Shown one piece after another: positions 1-9,908 of a stretch of 44,196 nucleotides of DNA. Where the stretch lies: positions 653,042 to 697,237 of the forward strand of contig NZ_LMJL01000008.1 of assembly GCF_001429295.1 (NCBI RefSeq). Direction: 5' to 3'. Position 1 is the first letter of the stretch. Each line of letters starts with the position of its first letter. A program made the position numbers and the translations under genes. Source of the DNA: Flavobacterium sp. Root935 (GTDB lineage: Bacteria; Bacteroidota; Bacteroidia; Flavobacteriales; Flavobacteriaceae). The notes under the pieces are model-generated. The model saw only the letters and a program-made list of their open reading frames with translations. It did not search any database and was not told the origin of the DNA.

Positions 1-20
1 ATATAACGTCACCAAATTTC

Positions 21-37
21 ACGTTCCGTAGGAACGT
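21..37. repeat. Short perfect palindrome ACGTTCC-GTA-GGAACGT
   Basis: Two 7-bp arms, 21-27 and 31-37, are separated by 3 nt and lie directly beyond the glmM terminator. No other copy was seen in this window. It could be a second terminator arm or a dispersed intergenic palindrome. Confidence 0.4.
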
Positions 38-42
38 TTGAT

Positions 43-79
43 TTAAAAAAAAGGGCTGTCTTTACTTAAGACAACCCTT
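43..79 (-). terminator. Rho-independent terminator of glmM
   Basis: A stem of about 12 bp (51-62 pairing with 68-79, one mismatch, 5-nt loop) lies just past the glmM stop. On the minus strand it is followed by a T-run (the A-run at 43-50 on the plus strand). Confidence 0.85.
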
Positions 80-103
80 TGAATATATAAAAAAACTAAA
101 ATC

Positions 104-1492
104 TTAGATTCCAGCTATTACTTTAATCTCATCAATAATACGAAGAGCCAGTTTATCTGCGGCATCTTGAGAAGGTGCTTCTGTATAAATACGGATAATT
201 GGTTCTGTATTCGATTTTCTTAAATGAACCCATTCTGTTGCAAAATCAATTTTCACACCATCAATTGTCGAAATATCTTCGTTTTTATATTTCTCAGTCA
301 TTTGAGTTAAAATGGCATCAACATCGATCTGTGGTGTTAATTCAATTTTATTTTTGCTCATATAATATTCCGGGTAAGAAGCTCTCAATGCAGAAACCGA
401 CATTTTTTTATTAGCCAAATGCGTTAAGAACAAAGCAACTCCCACCAAGCTGTCACGTCCGTAATGCAATTCAGGATAAATAATTCCGCCGTTACCTTCA
501 CCGCCAATTACAGCATTGTTTTTCTTCATCAATTCAACAACATTCACCTCTCCTACTGCACTTGCTTCGTAACTTCCGTTATGATTTGCAGTTACATCAC
601 GCAATGCGCGAGAAGACGACATGTTTGAAACTGTGTTTCCTGGCGTTTTACTCAAAACATAATCTGCACAGGCAACCAAAGTATATTCTTCCCCAAACAT
701 TTCACCATCTTCGCTGATAAAAGCCAAACGGTCAACATCTGGATCGACAACAATTCCTAAATTTGCATTTTCTTTTACAACCAATTCAGAAATATCAGTT
801 AAATGCTCTTTTAAAGGCTCTGGATTGTGAGGGAAATGTCCATTTGGTTCACAGTATAATTCTACCACTTCAACTCCCATTTGCTTAAGAAGTTTTGGAA
901 TAATAATGCCTCCAGAAGAATTTACACCATCTACAACCACTTTAAATTTAGCTTCTTTTACCGCTTCGATATCTACCAATGGTAAGTTTAAAACTTCATC
1001 AATATGAATATCCATGTAAGCATCGTTTGGTATAATTTCACCTAAACTATCAACATCCGAAAAATCAAAAGCTTCAGCTTCAGCAATTTCAAGGATTTTT
1101 GCACCATCTGCACCGCTTAAAAATTCTCCTTTTGCATTTAATAATTTTAAAGCATTCCATTGTTTTGGATTATGCGACGCAGTTAAAATAATTCCGCCAT
1201 CGGCTTTTTCCAAAGGAACGGCAACTTCAACCGTTGGGGTTGTTGAAAGTCCAAGATCGATTACATTGATCCCTAAACCAATTAGAGTATTTACTACTAG
1301 GTTGTGAATCATTGGCCCAGAAATTCTGGCATCGCGACCAATTACAACTGTCAATTTATCTTTAGAAATATTATTTTTTAAGAAAGTTCCGTATGCCGAC
1401 GCAAATTTTACCGCATCAACAGGAGTTAAATTATCTCCTACTTTTCCTCCGATCGTCCCACGGATTCCAGAAATAGATTTTATTAGAGTCAT
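104..1492 (-). CDS. glmM: Phosphoglucosamine mutase (phosphohexomutase family)
   Basis: Cytoplasmic enzyme expected to convert glucosamine-6-phosphate to glucosamine-1-phosphate on the way to UDP-GlcNAc, for peptidoglycan and lipid A. The 462 aa show the four-domain phosphohexomutase layout. The phosphoserine loop is TASHNP with Ser at residue 106. The metal loop is DPDVDR with Asp 250, 252 and 254. A sugar-binding EGNGG lies near residue 334, and the C-terminal phosphate-binding RKSNTEPIIRIY is present. Length is normal for the family. A TATATTTG -7 promoter element sits at 1519-1526 on the minus strand, just upstream of the start. The gene appears monocistronic with its own terminator. Phosphomannomutase or phosphoglucomutase specificity cannot be excluded from motifs alone, since the family shares them. 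Confidence 0.85.
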   Translation of the reverse strand: MTLIKSISGIRGTIGGKVGDNLTPVDAVKFASAYGTFLKNNISKDKLTVVIGRDARISGPMIHNLVVNTLIGLGINVIDLGLSTTPTVEVAVPLEKADGGIILTASHNPKQWNALKLLNAKGEFLSGADGAKILEIAEAEAFDFSDVDSLGEIIPNDAYMDIHIDEVLNLPLVDIEAVKEAKFKVVVDGVNSSGGIIIPKLLKQMGVEVVELYCEPNGHFPHNPEPLKEHLTDISELVVKENANLGIVVDPDVDRLAFISEDGEMFGEEYTLVACADYVLSKTPGNTVSNMSSSRALRDVTANHNGSYEASAVGEVNVVELMKKNNAVIGGEGNGGIIYPELHYGRDSLVGVALFLTHLANKKMSVSALRASYPEYYMSKNKIELTPQIDVDAILTQMTEKYKNEDISTIDGVKIDFATEWVHLRKSNTEPIIRIYTEAPSQDAADKLALRIIDEIKVIAGI

Positions 1493-1518
1493 TTTTGTGA
1501 GTTAGGGTTATTTTATTA

Positions 1519-1526
1519 CAAATATA
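1519..1526 (-). promoter_or_regulatory. Putative -7 element TATATTTG of glmM
   Basis: It matches the Bacteroidetes TAnnTTTG consensus on the minus strand, about 27 nt before the glmM start codon. No clear TTG -33 element was found at the right distance. Confidence 0.5.
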
Positions 1527-1695
1527 GAAAAGTTACTGAGTTACTCCCGCAGTAAATTTCTAAGAATTTGAAATTGTAGTACGGTTTTGCTTTGAAAGAA
1601 CACAATTTTATAACAAAATGATTTAAAAAAGTTTTTATACATTTACTAAAATAACTTAGAAACTTAGCCTCTAAGAATCTTAGCAACTCAAAAAA

Positions 1696-2280
1696 ATGAA
1701 TTTCTTAGCCCACATATATCTTTCTGGAGAAAATGATTTGATCAAAATTGGAAATTTTATGGCCGATGGAATTCGCGGGAAACAATTTGAGCATTTTCCC
1801 GAAGATGTAAAAAAAGGAATTTTACTGCATCGATTCATTGACACTTATACCGATTCTCACGATATTTTCAGAAAAAGCACCAAACGTTTGCACGACAGAT
1901 ATCACCACTATTCGGGAGTTATTGTAGATATCGTTTACGATCATTTTCTAGCCAAAAACTGGAGTAATTATTCTGAAGAAAAACTAGAAAGTTTTATTAA
2001 TCGGTTCTATAATTCTTTACATGAGAATTATAGTATTCTGACCGAAAAAACACAAGGACTAATGCCTTATATGATCGAAAGAAACTGGCTTTTAAGTTAC
2101 AGAACTACAGAGGGGATTCACCAGATTCTAACACAGATGGATCGAAGATCCAAAAACATTTCTAAAATGCAGTATGCGATAGAAGAACTTAATGAATTTT
2201 ACGACGAATTTGAAGAAGAATTTACTTCATTTTTTGAAGAAATAAAAATACAAGCAAAAGCAAAATTGATTTCTCTTTAA
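1696..2280 (+). CDS. acpH: Acyl carrier protein phosphodiesterase family protein (DUF479)
   Basis: Member of the AcpH family, which removes the 4'-phosphopantetheine group from holo-ACP in E. coli. The 194 aa match the usual length. The N-terminus MNFLAHIYLS is typical, followed by a conserved Asp in NFMADGIRG. The HD-like histidines and aspartates are in HRFIDTYTDSH and DIVYDHFLA, the presumed metal site. The protein has no signal peptide and is probably cytoplasmic. It is followed 21 nt later by the ggt ORF on the same strand, so the two may be co-transcribed, although no functional link between them is obvious. The family call is firm; the enzymatic role in Bacteroidetes is inferred from E. 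coli. Confidence 0.85.
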   Translation: MNFLAHIYLSGENDLIKIGNFMADGIRGKQFEHFPEDVKKGILLHRFIDTYTDSHDIFRKSTKRLHDRYHHYSGVIVDIVYDHFLAKNWSNYSEEKLESFINRFYNSLHENYSILTEKTQGLMPYMIERNWLLSYRTTEGIHQILTQMDRRSKNISKMQYAIEELNEFYDEFEEEFTSFFEEIKIQAKAKLISL

Positions 2281-2313
2281 CTGCTTTTTCTCATTTACAA
2301 AATGATTACACAC

Positions 2314-3999
2314 ATGAAAAAAATTACGCTTTTAATAGCCCTTATTTATATTAGCAGCAATGCACAGCAGGTAAATACAGCACCAACGGGATTAGTTGTC
2401 ACAAAAGCAATGGTCGTTTCTGCACGCGAAGAAGCCTCTAAAATTGGTTCCGATATTATGAAAAAAGGCGGCAATGCTTTTGATGCCATGGTAGGAACCG
2501 AATTAGCGCTTGCAGTTGCATTTCCCTTTGCTGGAAATATTGGCGGCGGCGGATTTATGGTGTATAGAAAAGCAAATGGAGAAGTTGGTTCTTTAGATTA
2601 CCGCGAAAAAGCACCGTTGGCAGCAACAAAAGATATGTTTCTAGACAGCCAAGGAAATGTTATAAAAGGAAAAAGCACCGAAACAGCTCTTGCTATTGGT
2701 GTACCTGGAACTATTGCCGGAGTTTTTGCTGTACATAAAAAGTACGGAACAATGCCAATTTCTAAAATTCTAGAACCTGTAATTGCTCTTGCAGAAAGAG
2801 GAGTTGTAGTGACCAAAAAACAAGAAAAAAGCTTAAAAGATTATCACGAAAGCATAGTAAAGATAAACGGAGAAACTTCTCTTTTATCTGGAAATTTTAA
2901 AGAGAATGATACTATTAAATATCCAGCTTTAGCTAAGACTTTGAGAAGAATTCAGAAAAAAGGAAGAAATGAGTTTTACAAAGGCGAAACGGCTAAAATT
3001 CTTGTAGATTATCTTCAAAAAAAAGGCGGTATTATTACCCTGCAGGATTTAGCGAAATATGAAGCCAAATGGAGAAAACCACTTCAATTTACTTATAAAG
3101 ACTTAAAAATTACTTCGATGTCACCTCCTAGCAGCGGAGGAATCTGTCTGGCACAAATTTTAAAAATGCTGGAACCTTACGATTTGGCAAAAATGGGACA
3201 TAATACAGCTGAATCTATTCAGGTTATTGTAGAAGCTGAAAGAAGAGCATATGCCGACCGCAGTTTCTTTTTAGGAGATCCAGATTTTGTAAAAATTCCG
3301 ATTAAAGAATTATTAGATAAAAATTATTTACAGAATAGAATGGCTAGTTTCAATCCAGAAAAAGCCACTCTATCTTCTGAAATAAAAGAAGGAAAAGTAA
3401 ATTACGCCGAAAGTACCGAAACCACACATTATTCTATTGTAGACCAATTCGGAAATGCAATTGCTGCTACTACAACTTTAAATGATGGTTACGGTTCAAA
3501 ATACTATTGTGATGAATTAGGCTTCTTCTTAAACAATGAAATGGACGATTTCAGCGCTAAACCGGGTTCTCCTAATATGTTTGGCTTAGTTGGAAATGAA
3601 GCCAACAGCATTGCACCGCAAAAACGCATGTTAAGTTCAATGACACCGACAATTGTAGAGAAAGACGGAAAATTATTTATGGTTGTAGGAACTCCTGGAG
3701 GTTCAACCATTATTACGTCTGTTTTACAAACCATTTTAAATGTTTACGAATATAATTTGAGTATGCAGGAAGCTGTAAATGCACCACGTTTCCATCATCA
3801 GTGGCTTCCCGATTTAATTACTTTTGAACCTAGTACCTTCGAAACAAAAACAATTGACAAGCTTAAAGCTAAAAATTATCTAATCAACGAAAAACCAACT
3901 CCTATCATCGGAAAAGTGGATGCAATTTTAGTTCTTCCAAATAAAAGTCTTGAAGGCGGAGCTGATTTTCGTGGAGATGATACTGCCGTTGGTTTTTAA
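2314..3999 (+). CDS. ggt: Gamma-glutamyltransferase (glutathione hydrolase)
   Basis: Ntn-hydrolase proenzyme that hydrolyses gamma-glutamyl bonds of glutathione and transfers the glutamyl group; it normally acts in the periplasm. The ATG at 2314 is preferred over the in-frame ATG at 2302 because it begins a clean signal peptide (MKKITLLIALIYISSNAQQ). The large subunit carries the conserved NAFDAMV and GNIGGGGF segments. The self-cleavage and catalytic Thr is the second Thr of TETTHYSIVD, residue 371 from the chosen start. The oxyanion and substrate-binding segments SSMTPTIV and VGTPGGSTIITSV follow. The 561 aa length fits the family. An A8 run near 3018 lies in frame and is intact. The enzyme would let the cell recover glutamate and cysteine from external peptides. 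Confidence 0.92.
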   Translation: MKKITLLIALIYISSNAQQVNTAPTGLVVTKAMVVSAREEASKIGSDIMKKGGNAFDAMVGTELALAVAFPFAGNIGGGGFMVYRKANGEVGSLDYREKAPLAATKDMFLDSQGNVIKGKSTETALAIGVPGTIAGVFAVHKKYGTMPISKILEPVIALAERGVVVTKKQEKSLKDYHESIVKINGETSLLSGNFKENDTIKYPALAKTLRRIQKKGRNEFYKGETAKILVDYLQKKGGIITLQDLAKYEAKWRKPLQFTYKDLKITSMSPPSSGGICLAQILKMLEPYDLAKMGHNTAESIQVIVEAERRAYADRSFFLGDPDFVKIPIKELLDKNYLQNRMASFNPEKATLSSEIKEGKVNYAESTETTHYSIVDQFGNAIAATTTLNDGYGSKYYCDELGFFLNNEMDDFSAKPGSPNMFGLVGNEANSIAPQKRMLSSMTPTIVEKDGKLFMVVGTPGGSTIITSVLQTILNVYEYNLSMQEAVNAPRFHHQWLPDLITFEPSTFETKTIDKLKAKNYLINEKPTPIIGKVDAILVLPNKSLEGGADFRGDDTAVGF

Positions 4000-4072
4000 T
4001 AGTTCTGCCTTTTTATTTTTTTAATCTAAGATTATAGCCTAATTTTGTAAGAACGATAATTTTTAAAACCTA

Positions 4073-5857
4073 ATGCTAAAAAAATATTTCAGAAGACTCG
4101 AAAGCATAATTGCTTTGGCGCAATCGTTAATGACTCCAAAGCAGTTTATTTTTTTATCAAGTGTTTTAATTGGGATTTCATGCTCTTTAGCAGTAATCGT
4201 TTTAAAAACTTTTGCTCACAGCGTATTTTCTTTTGCCACTTACATCAACGGAATTTTAAAACTAAGTTTCATTAATAGTATTCTGCCAATTGTTGGTATT
4301 TTACTGACGGTTTTTGTGGTAAAAAAAGTACTTAACGGCTCTATACAAAAAGGGACTTCACAGATACTTTATGCTGTTGCAAAAAAAGCCAGCATTATTC
4401 CGAGAAAACAGATGTATGCTCAGATTGTTACCAGTTCCTTAACCGTCGGTTTGGGAGGTTCTGCAGGTTTAGAAAGTCCGATTGTGATTACTGGAGCTGC
4501 ATTTGGTTCAAATTTCGCTCAAAATTACAAACTGCCGTACAAAGACAGAACTTTATTAATTGGCTGTGGCGTTGCGGCTGGAATTTCAGCTGCTTTTAAT
4601 GCTCCAATTGCTGGAGTTCTTTTTGCTATTGAAGTTTTACTGGTAGATGTTAGTATTTCTGCCTTTACACCCATTATGATTTCTGCTGCAACAGGTGCAT
4701 TAGTTTCCGCAATTGTTTTAGATGAAACGATTCTTTTGAGTTTTAAAAAGCAAGAAACGTTCGATTTTCATAATATTCCTTTTTACGTTGTTTTAGGTGT
4801 TCTTACGGGATTAGTTGCTATTTATTATTCTCGAAATTTTCAGAGAGTTGAGCATTATTTTTCCAAGCAGCAGATTAATCCATACAAAAAAGCGTTAATT
4901 GGTTCATCGCTTTTAGCGTTACTAATTTTTATTTTTCCAACGTTGTTTGGTGAAGGATATGAAAGCATCAAAACTTTGTCTGAAACAGATCCTGGAAAAC
5001 TATTAGACAATACTTTGTTTGCAGATTTTAGAAATAACCAATGGGTTTTGCTGCTATTTGTGGGAGCAACAATGATGGTTAAAGTTTTTGCTTCAGGATT
5101 AACTATTGGAAGTGGTGGAAATGGAGGAAACTTTGCTCCTTCTCTATTTTTAGGTTCGTATTTGGGTTATTTCTTTTCTAAATTTATAACACTTATCGGT
5201 TTATCAAAACTTCCTATCACCAATTTTACGATGGTCGGAATGGCTGGAATTTTGAGTGGTTTATTTCATGCTCCTTTGACCGCTATTTTCTTGATTGCAG
5301 AAATAACAGGAGGTTACGGATTAATGATTCCGCTTATGATAGTTTCTTCTATTAGTTTTGCAATTTCTAAACGTTATGAAAAATATTCGCTTGACGTAAA
5401 AGGATTAGCGAAAAAAGGTCACGCCTTTACCAGTAATAAAGACTCTAATATTCTTTCAACTTTAGATATCGACACCATCATTCAATGTGATTATTTAACC
5501 GTTCATCCCGATGAAAATTTAAGTAAATTGGTCGATCTTATTTCACATTCTAACCAAGTTGTTTTCGCAGTTGTTAACAATGATAAAGATTTAGTCGGCG
5601 TTGTACATTTTAATGATATTAGAGAAATTATTTTCAATGCTTACCGCGTAAAATATACCCAGATTAAAGATGTAATGAAAACGCCAGCTGCTACAATTTC
5701 TTCATTTGACAGTATGGAAATCGTGATGAGTAAATTTGAAAAATCGAAATCGGCATTTCTTCCTGTTTTAAGAAACGGCAAATATCACGGCTTCATTTCC
5801 AAATCAATAGCACTTGAAGCTTATAGAACAAAACTTCGTTCTATGACGATTGAATAA
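4073..5857 (+). CDS. ClC-family chloride channel/transporter with two CBS domains
   Basis: Inner-membrane anion channel or H+/Cl- antiporter of 594 aa: about 420 residues of multi-helix ClC core, then two cytosolic CBS domains (about residues 465-525 and 530-590) that usually bind nucleotides. The gating glutamate is kept in GLESPIV (Glu134), where E. coli ClC has GREGP. The later chloride-site motif appears as GGNFAPS. At the place of the E. coli proton glutamate the segment reads LFAIEVLL, with Val188 following Glu187. That resembles channel-type ClCs rather than classical exchangers. A TAATTTTG -7 element lies at 4040-4047, 26 nt before the ATG. Family assignment is firm; the transport mode is uncertain. 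Confidence 0.9.
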   Translation: MLKKYFRRLESIIALAQSLMTPKQFIFLSSVLIGISCSLAVIVLKTFAHSVFSFATYINGILKLSFINSILPIVGILLTVFVVKKVLNGSIQKGTSQILYAVAKKASIIPRKQMYAQIVTSSLTVGLGGSAGLESPIVITGAAFGSNFAQNYKLPYKDRTLLIGCGVAAGISAAFNAPIAGVLFAIEVLLVDVSISAFTPIMISAATGALVSAIVLDETILLSFKKQETFDFHNIPFYVVLGVLTGLVAIYYSRNFQRVEHYFSKQQINPYKKALIGSSLLALLIFIFPTLFGEGYESIKTLSETDPGKLLDNTLFADFRNNQWVLLLFVGATMMVKVFASGLTIGSGGNGGNFAPSLFLGSYLGYFFSKFITLIGLSKLPITNFTMVGMAGILSGLFHAPLTAIFLIAEITGGYGLMIPLMIVSSISFAISKRYEKYSLDVKGLAKKGHAFTSNKDSNILSTLDIDTIIQCDYLTVHPDENLSKLVDLISHSNQVVFAVVNNDKDLVGVVHFNDIREIIFNAYRVKYTQIKDVMKTPAATISSFDSMEIVMSKFEKSKSAFLPVLRNGKYHGFISKSIALEAYRTKLRSMTIE

Positions 5858-5952
5858 TTTTTATGGTAAAATATTAATAGACATATTCATACAGAATATA
5901 CTATATTTGGTTATGATTTAATATTAAAAAAACTAACCAAAAACCATTAAGA

Positions 5953-6921
5953 ATGAAAAACATTTTTATTATTCTTCTTTTACTTGCTGGATTGGAAAAT
6001 GCTCAATCGCAGGAAACATCAAAAATTGACACAAAAAAATTGCTGGCTGAAATAGCTGATGAAGCTTGTAAATGTATTGATTCTATTTCAACAATAGATA
6101 GAGCAAGAGATTCTGTAACTGCAGATATACATTCTTGTATAAGCGTAAGAGTTGGCGCATACCAATTGGGAGAAAAATTTGCAAATCTTGATTTATCAAA
6201 GGCAGCAACAGATTCAAGCGGCAACAAGGAGATAAATATGGAAATGAATTTTGATCAAAACTCCGCAGAGTTCAAGGATATTTATTATAAAATCGAACGT
6301 TATTTAATGGCAAATTGTGTTCCTCTAAAAGATAAAATAGCAGCTAATGACAAAGAGAATACGAACTCTGTTTCTAAAAACAAAGAAGCTTTAGACAATT
6401 ATCAGCTCGCAATTGAAGAAACAAAAAAAGAAAACTACAAAGGAGCAATTGAATATTATAAAAAAGCTGTAAAAATTGATCCTAATTTTGCTTTTGCATA
6501 TGATAATATGGGAATTTGCTATCGCAGGTTAGAGCAGTACGACCAAGCGATTGATGCTTACGAAAAATCACTAAAAATAGATCCGAACGGTTTAATGCCG
6601 CTTCAAAATATTGCTGTTGTTTACTCTTATAAAAAAGATTATAAAAAGGCCGTAAAGACATACGAAAAACTAGCACAAATAGAACCTAACAATCCAGAAG
6701 TTTTTTATGGAATTGGACAAATGTATGCCTTGCATTTAAACGATTCAGAAAAAGGTTTAGATAACATGTGTAAAGCATATAATATTTATATAGACCAAAA
6801 ATCGCCCTATCGTACTGATGCTGAAAAAATAATTCAAATGATTTATGCTCAAATGAAAAAAGATGGGAAAGAAGATGCTTTTAATAAAATTTTAGCATCA
6901 AATAATATTAGTACAAAATAA
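5953..6921 (+). CDS. Secreted tetratricopeptide-repeat protein with Cys-rich N-terminal region
   Basis: A signal peptide (MKNIFIILLLLAGLENAQSQ) leads into a mature region with a CKC pair near residues 38-40, a single Cys near 61 and another near 124. This spacing, seen in other Bacteroidetes secreted proteins, suggests disulfides. At least three TPR units follow (about residues 143-275), with the usual signatures such as AIEYYKKAVKIDPNFA and AIDAYEKSLKIDPNG. The protein is probably periplasmic or surface-exposed and likely a scaffold; no catalytic motif is visible. A TATATTTG -7 element at 5902-5909 and a terminator after the stop suggest a single-gene transcript. The specific role is unknown. 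Confidence 0.75.
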   Translation: MKNIFIILLLLAGLENAQSQETSKIDTKKLLAEIADEACKCIDSISTIDRARDSVTADIHSCISVRVGAYQLGEKFANLDLSKAATDSSGNKEINMEMNFDQNSAEFKDIYYKIERYLMANCVPLKDKIAANDKENTNSVSKNKEALDNYQLAIEETKKENYKGAIEYYKKAVKIDPNFAFAYDNMGICYRRLEQYDQAIDAYEKSLKIDPNGLMPLQNIAVVYSYKKDYKKAVKTYEKLAQIEPNNPEVFYGIGQMYALHLNDSEKGLDNMCKAYNIYIDQKSPYRTDAEKIIQMIYAQMKKDGKEDAFNKILASNNISTK

Positions 6922-6952
6922 TTTAGATTATTTTTTTAATAGAAAAAAGTAA

Positions 6953-6982
6953 AAAATGCGCTGATTTTCATCAGCGCATTTT
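6953..6982 (+). terminator. Terminator after the TPR gene
   Basis: A perfect 12-bp stem (6953-6964 with 6971-6982, 6-nt loop, core AATGCGCTGA) with T-rich sequence after it. It separates the TPR gene from uvrA. Confidence 0.85.
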
Positions 6983-7040
6983 GTTACAATTTTTAACATA
7001 AACTTCTATAGTCTAGTGCAAAAAGAACAAATCAAAGTGG

Positions 7041-7048
7041 TAACTTTG
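7041..7048 (+). promoter_or_regulatory. Putative -7 element TAACTTTG of uvrA
   Basis: Exact TAnnTTTG match 16 nt before the uvrA ATG, implying a very short leader. No convincing TTG -33 box was found. Confidence 0.5.
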
Positions 7049-7064
7049 CGTTTTGCTCAAATTT

Positions 7065-9896
7065 ATGTTAGAAAAAGACAATACTATTGAAGTTCTTGGT
7101 GCAAGAGTTCATAATCTAAAAAATATCGATATCTCTATTCCGAGAGAAAAACTAGTTGTAATTACTGGTTTATCTGGTTCTGGAAAATCGTCTTTGGCGT
7201 TTGACACTATCTATGCTGAAGGTCAGCGTCGTTATGTTGAAACTTTTTCGGCATATGCCAGACAATTCCTCGGCGGGTTGGAACGCCCTGATGTAGATAA
7301 AATCGACGGACTTTCGCCTGTAATTGCTATTGAACAAAAAACTACCAGCAAAAGCCCACGCTCGACTGTTGGAACTATCACTGAAATTTACGATTTCCTG
7401 CGACTTCTATACGCACGTGGTGCAGACGCTTACAGTTACAACACTGGCGAAAAAATGGTTTCGTATTCTGATGAACAAATTAAAGATTTGATTATTCAGG
7501 ATTACAAAGGAAAAAGAATTAATATTCTCGCTCCCGTAATTAAAGCCAGAAAAGGACATTATGCCGAATTATTCCAGCAGATTACCAAACAAGGATTTTT
7601 AAAAGTCCGCGTAAACGGCGAAGTTCAGGATTTGGTTTCTGGAATGAAACTGGATCGTTACAAAACCCATGACATTGAAATTGTTGTAGATAGAATGCAG
7701 ATTGAAGACACACCTGACAATCAGAAAAGGTTGGCTGAAAGTATTAATACAGCAATGCATCATGGTGAAAATGTTTTGATGATTTTAGATCAGGACAGTA
7801 ATGAAGTGCGCTATTTCAGTAGAAATTTAATGTGTCCAACGACTGGAATATCTTATCAAAATCCAGAGCCGAATCTATTCTCTTTCAACTCTCCAAAAGG
7901 AGCTTGTCCGCATTGTAATGGATTAGGCACTGTTCATGAAATCAATGTAAAAAAGATTATTCCGAATCCGAAATTATCGATAAAAAGCGGTGGTTTTGCT
8001 CCGCTTGGCGAATATAAATCTTCTTGGATTTTCAAGCAGTTAGAAACAATCGGAGAAAAATTTGGATTTAAAATTACGGATCCAATCGAGAAAATTCCAG
8101 AAGAAGCCATGACTATGATTTTGTATGGCGGAAAAGATAAATTTGCTGTAAACTCAAAAGATCTTGGTGTAACGAGAGAATATAAAATTGATTTTGAAGG
8201 AATTTCTAATTTCATCAAAAATCAATACGATGAAAGTGCCACAACAAGCATAAAACGCTGGGCAAAAGATTTTATGGACGAAATTAACTGTCCCGTTTGT
8301 GATGGTTCTCGTTTGAAAAAAGAAGCACAGTTTTTTAGAGTGAATGAAAAAAATATCACCGAATTGTGTGATATGGATATATCTGATTTGACTGCCTGGT
8401 TTCAGGATTTGAATAATCATTTATCAGACAAACAGCTTTTGATTGCTTCTGAAGTGGTAAAAGAGATAAAAGATCGTTTGAACTTTTTGATGAATGTTGG
8501 TTTGAATTATCTGGCTTTAAGCCGAAGCTCAAAATCGCTTTCTGGTGGTGAAGCACAGCGTATTCGTTTGGCAACACAAATTGGTTCGCAATTGGTTGGA
8601 GTTCTCTATATTCTGGATGAACCAAGTATTGGTTTACATCAAAGAGACAACGAAAAACTGATTAAATCTTTGGAGCAGTTACGTGATATCGGAAACTCGG
8701 TTATTGTGGTTGAACATGATAAAGACATGATCGAAACAGCTGATTACGTTATTGATATTGGTCCAAAAGCAGGAAAATACGGCGGAGAAATCATCAGTAT
8801 TGGAACTCCCGCAGAAACTTTAAAATCAAATACCATTACTGCTCAATATTTGAATGGTAAAATGAAATTAGAGATTCCGAAAAAGCGTAGAAAAGGAAAT
8901 GGGAAATTCTTAAAACTAACCGGCGCAACAGGAAATAACCTGAAAAATGTTTCTATTGAAATACCTTTGGGACAATTAACCTGCGTAACTGGAGTTTCTG
9001 GAAGTGGTAAATCGACTTTAATTAACGAAACACTCTACCCGATTCTAAATGCGTATTATTTTAATGGCGTAAAAAAACCACAGCCTTATAAAAAGATTGA
9101 AGGTTTAGAACATATTGACAAAGTAATTGATATAGATCAAAGTCCGATTGGAAGAACACCGCGTTCAAATCCAGCGACTTATACCGAAGTTTTTACAGAA
9201 ATTAGAAATCTGTTTACCATGACTTCTGAAAGCATGATTCGTGGTTACAAAGCGGGGCGTTTCAGCTTTAACGTAAAAGGCGGACGTTGCGAAACCTGCG
9301 AAGGTTCTGGTGTAAGAACAATCGAAATGAACTTTCTTCCAGATGTTTACGTAGAATGCGAAACTTGTCAGGGAAAACGTTTTAACAGAGAAACTTTAGA
9401 AATTAGATATAAAGGAAAATCAATTTCTGATGTATTGGATATGACAGTTGATGAAGCGGTTCCGTTTTTCGAAAACATTCCGAAAATTTACCGTAAAATC
9501 AAAACCATCCAAGATGTTGGTTTAGGCTATATTACACTTGGTCAACAAAGTACCACTCTTTCCGGAGGAGAAGCGCAGCGAATTAAACTGGCTGGAGAAC
9601 TATCTAAAAAAGATACTGGAAATACATTTTATATCCTAGACGAACCTACAACCGGATTACACTTTGAAGACATTCGCGTTTTAATGGAAGTAATTAACAA
9701 ACTAGTTGATAAAGGAAATACAATTCTGGTTATCGAACACAATATGGACGTTATAAAACTTGCGGATTATATTATCGATATTGGCCCAGAAGGAGGAAAA
9801 GGCGGCGGACAATTGGTTGCTAAAGGAACTCCTGAAGAAGTAGCAAAGAATAAAAAAAGTTATACGGCTAAGTTTTTGAAAAAAGAATTGGAGTAA
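7065..9896 (+). CDS. uvrA: Excinuclease ABC subunit A
   Basis: DNA damage sensor of nucleotide excision repair: a dimeric ABC ATPase that loads UvrB at lesions. The ATG at 7065 is chosen (943 aa); an in-frame TTG four codons upstream sits next to the promoter element and is unlikely. Walker A GLSGSGKS is at residues 35-42. The second is GVSGSGKS near residue 645. Two ABC signatures LSGGEAQRI are near 490 and 830. Zinc-binding Cys pairs occur as CPHCNGLG and as [17 protein letters not shown]. Length and domain order are normal. It has its own -7 element and no dedicated terminator, and the next ORF starts 12 nt after the stop. Confidence 0.97.
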   Translation: MLEKDNTIEVLGARVHNLKNIDISIPREKLVVITGLSGSGKSSLAFDTIYAEGQRRYVETFSAYARQFLGGLERPDVDKIDGLSPVIAIEQKTTSKSPRSTVGTITEIYDFLRLLYARGADAYSYNTGEKMVSYSDEQIKDLIIQDYKGKRINILAPVIKARKGHYAELFQQITKQGFLKVRVNGEVQDLVSGMKLDRYKTHDIEIVVDRMQIEDTPDNQKRLAESINTAMHHGENVLMILDQDSNEVRYFSRNLMCPTTGISYQNPEPNLFSFNSPKGACPHCNGLGTVHEINVKKIIPNPKLSIKSGGFAPLGEYKSSWIFKQLETIGEKFGFKITDPIEKIPEEAMTMILYGGKDKFAVNSKDLGVTREYKIDFEGISNFIKNQYDESATTSIKRWAKDFMDEINCPVCDGSRLKKEAQFFRVNEKNITELCDMDISDLTAWFQDLNNHLSDKQLLIASEVVKEIKDRLNFLMNVGLNYLALSRSSKSLSGGEAQRIRLATQIGSQLVGVLYILDEPSIGLHQRDNEKLIKSLEQLRDIGNSVIVVEHDKDMIETADYVIDIGPKAGKYGGEIISIGTPAETLKSNTITAQYLNGKMKLEIPKKRRKGNGKFLKLTGATGNNLKNVSIEIPLGQLTCVTGVSGSGKSTLINETLYPILNAYYFNGVKKPQPYKKIEGLEHIDKVIDIDQSPIGRTPRSNPATYTEVFTEIRNLFTMTSESMIRGYKAGRFSFNVKGGRCETCEGSGVRTIEMNFLPDVYVECETCQGKRFNRETLEIRYKGKSISDVLDMTVDEAVPFFENIPKIYRKIKTIQDVGLGYITLGQQSTTLSGGEAQRIKLAGELSKKDTGNTFYILDEPTTGLHFEDIRVLMEVINKLVDKGNTILVIEHNMDVIKLADYIIDIGPEGGKGGGQLVAKGTPEEVAKNKKSYTAKFLKKELE

Positions 9897-9908
9897 TATT
9901 TTAAGTAT

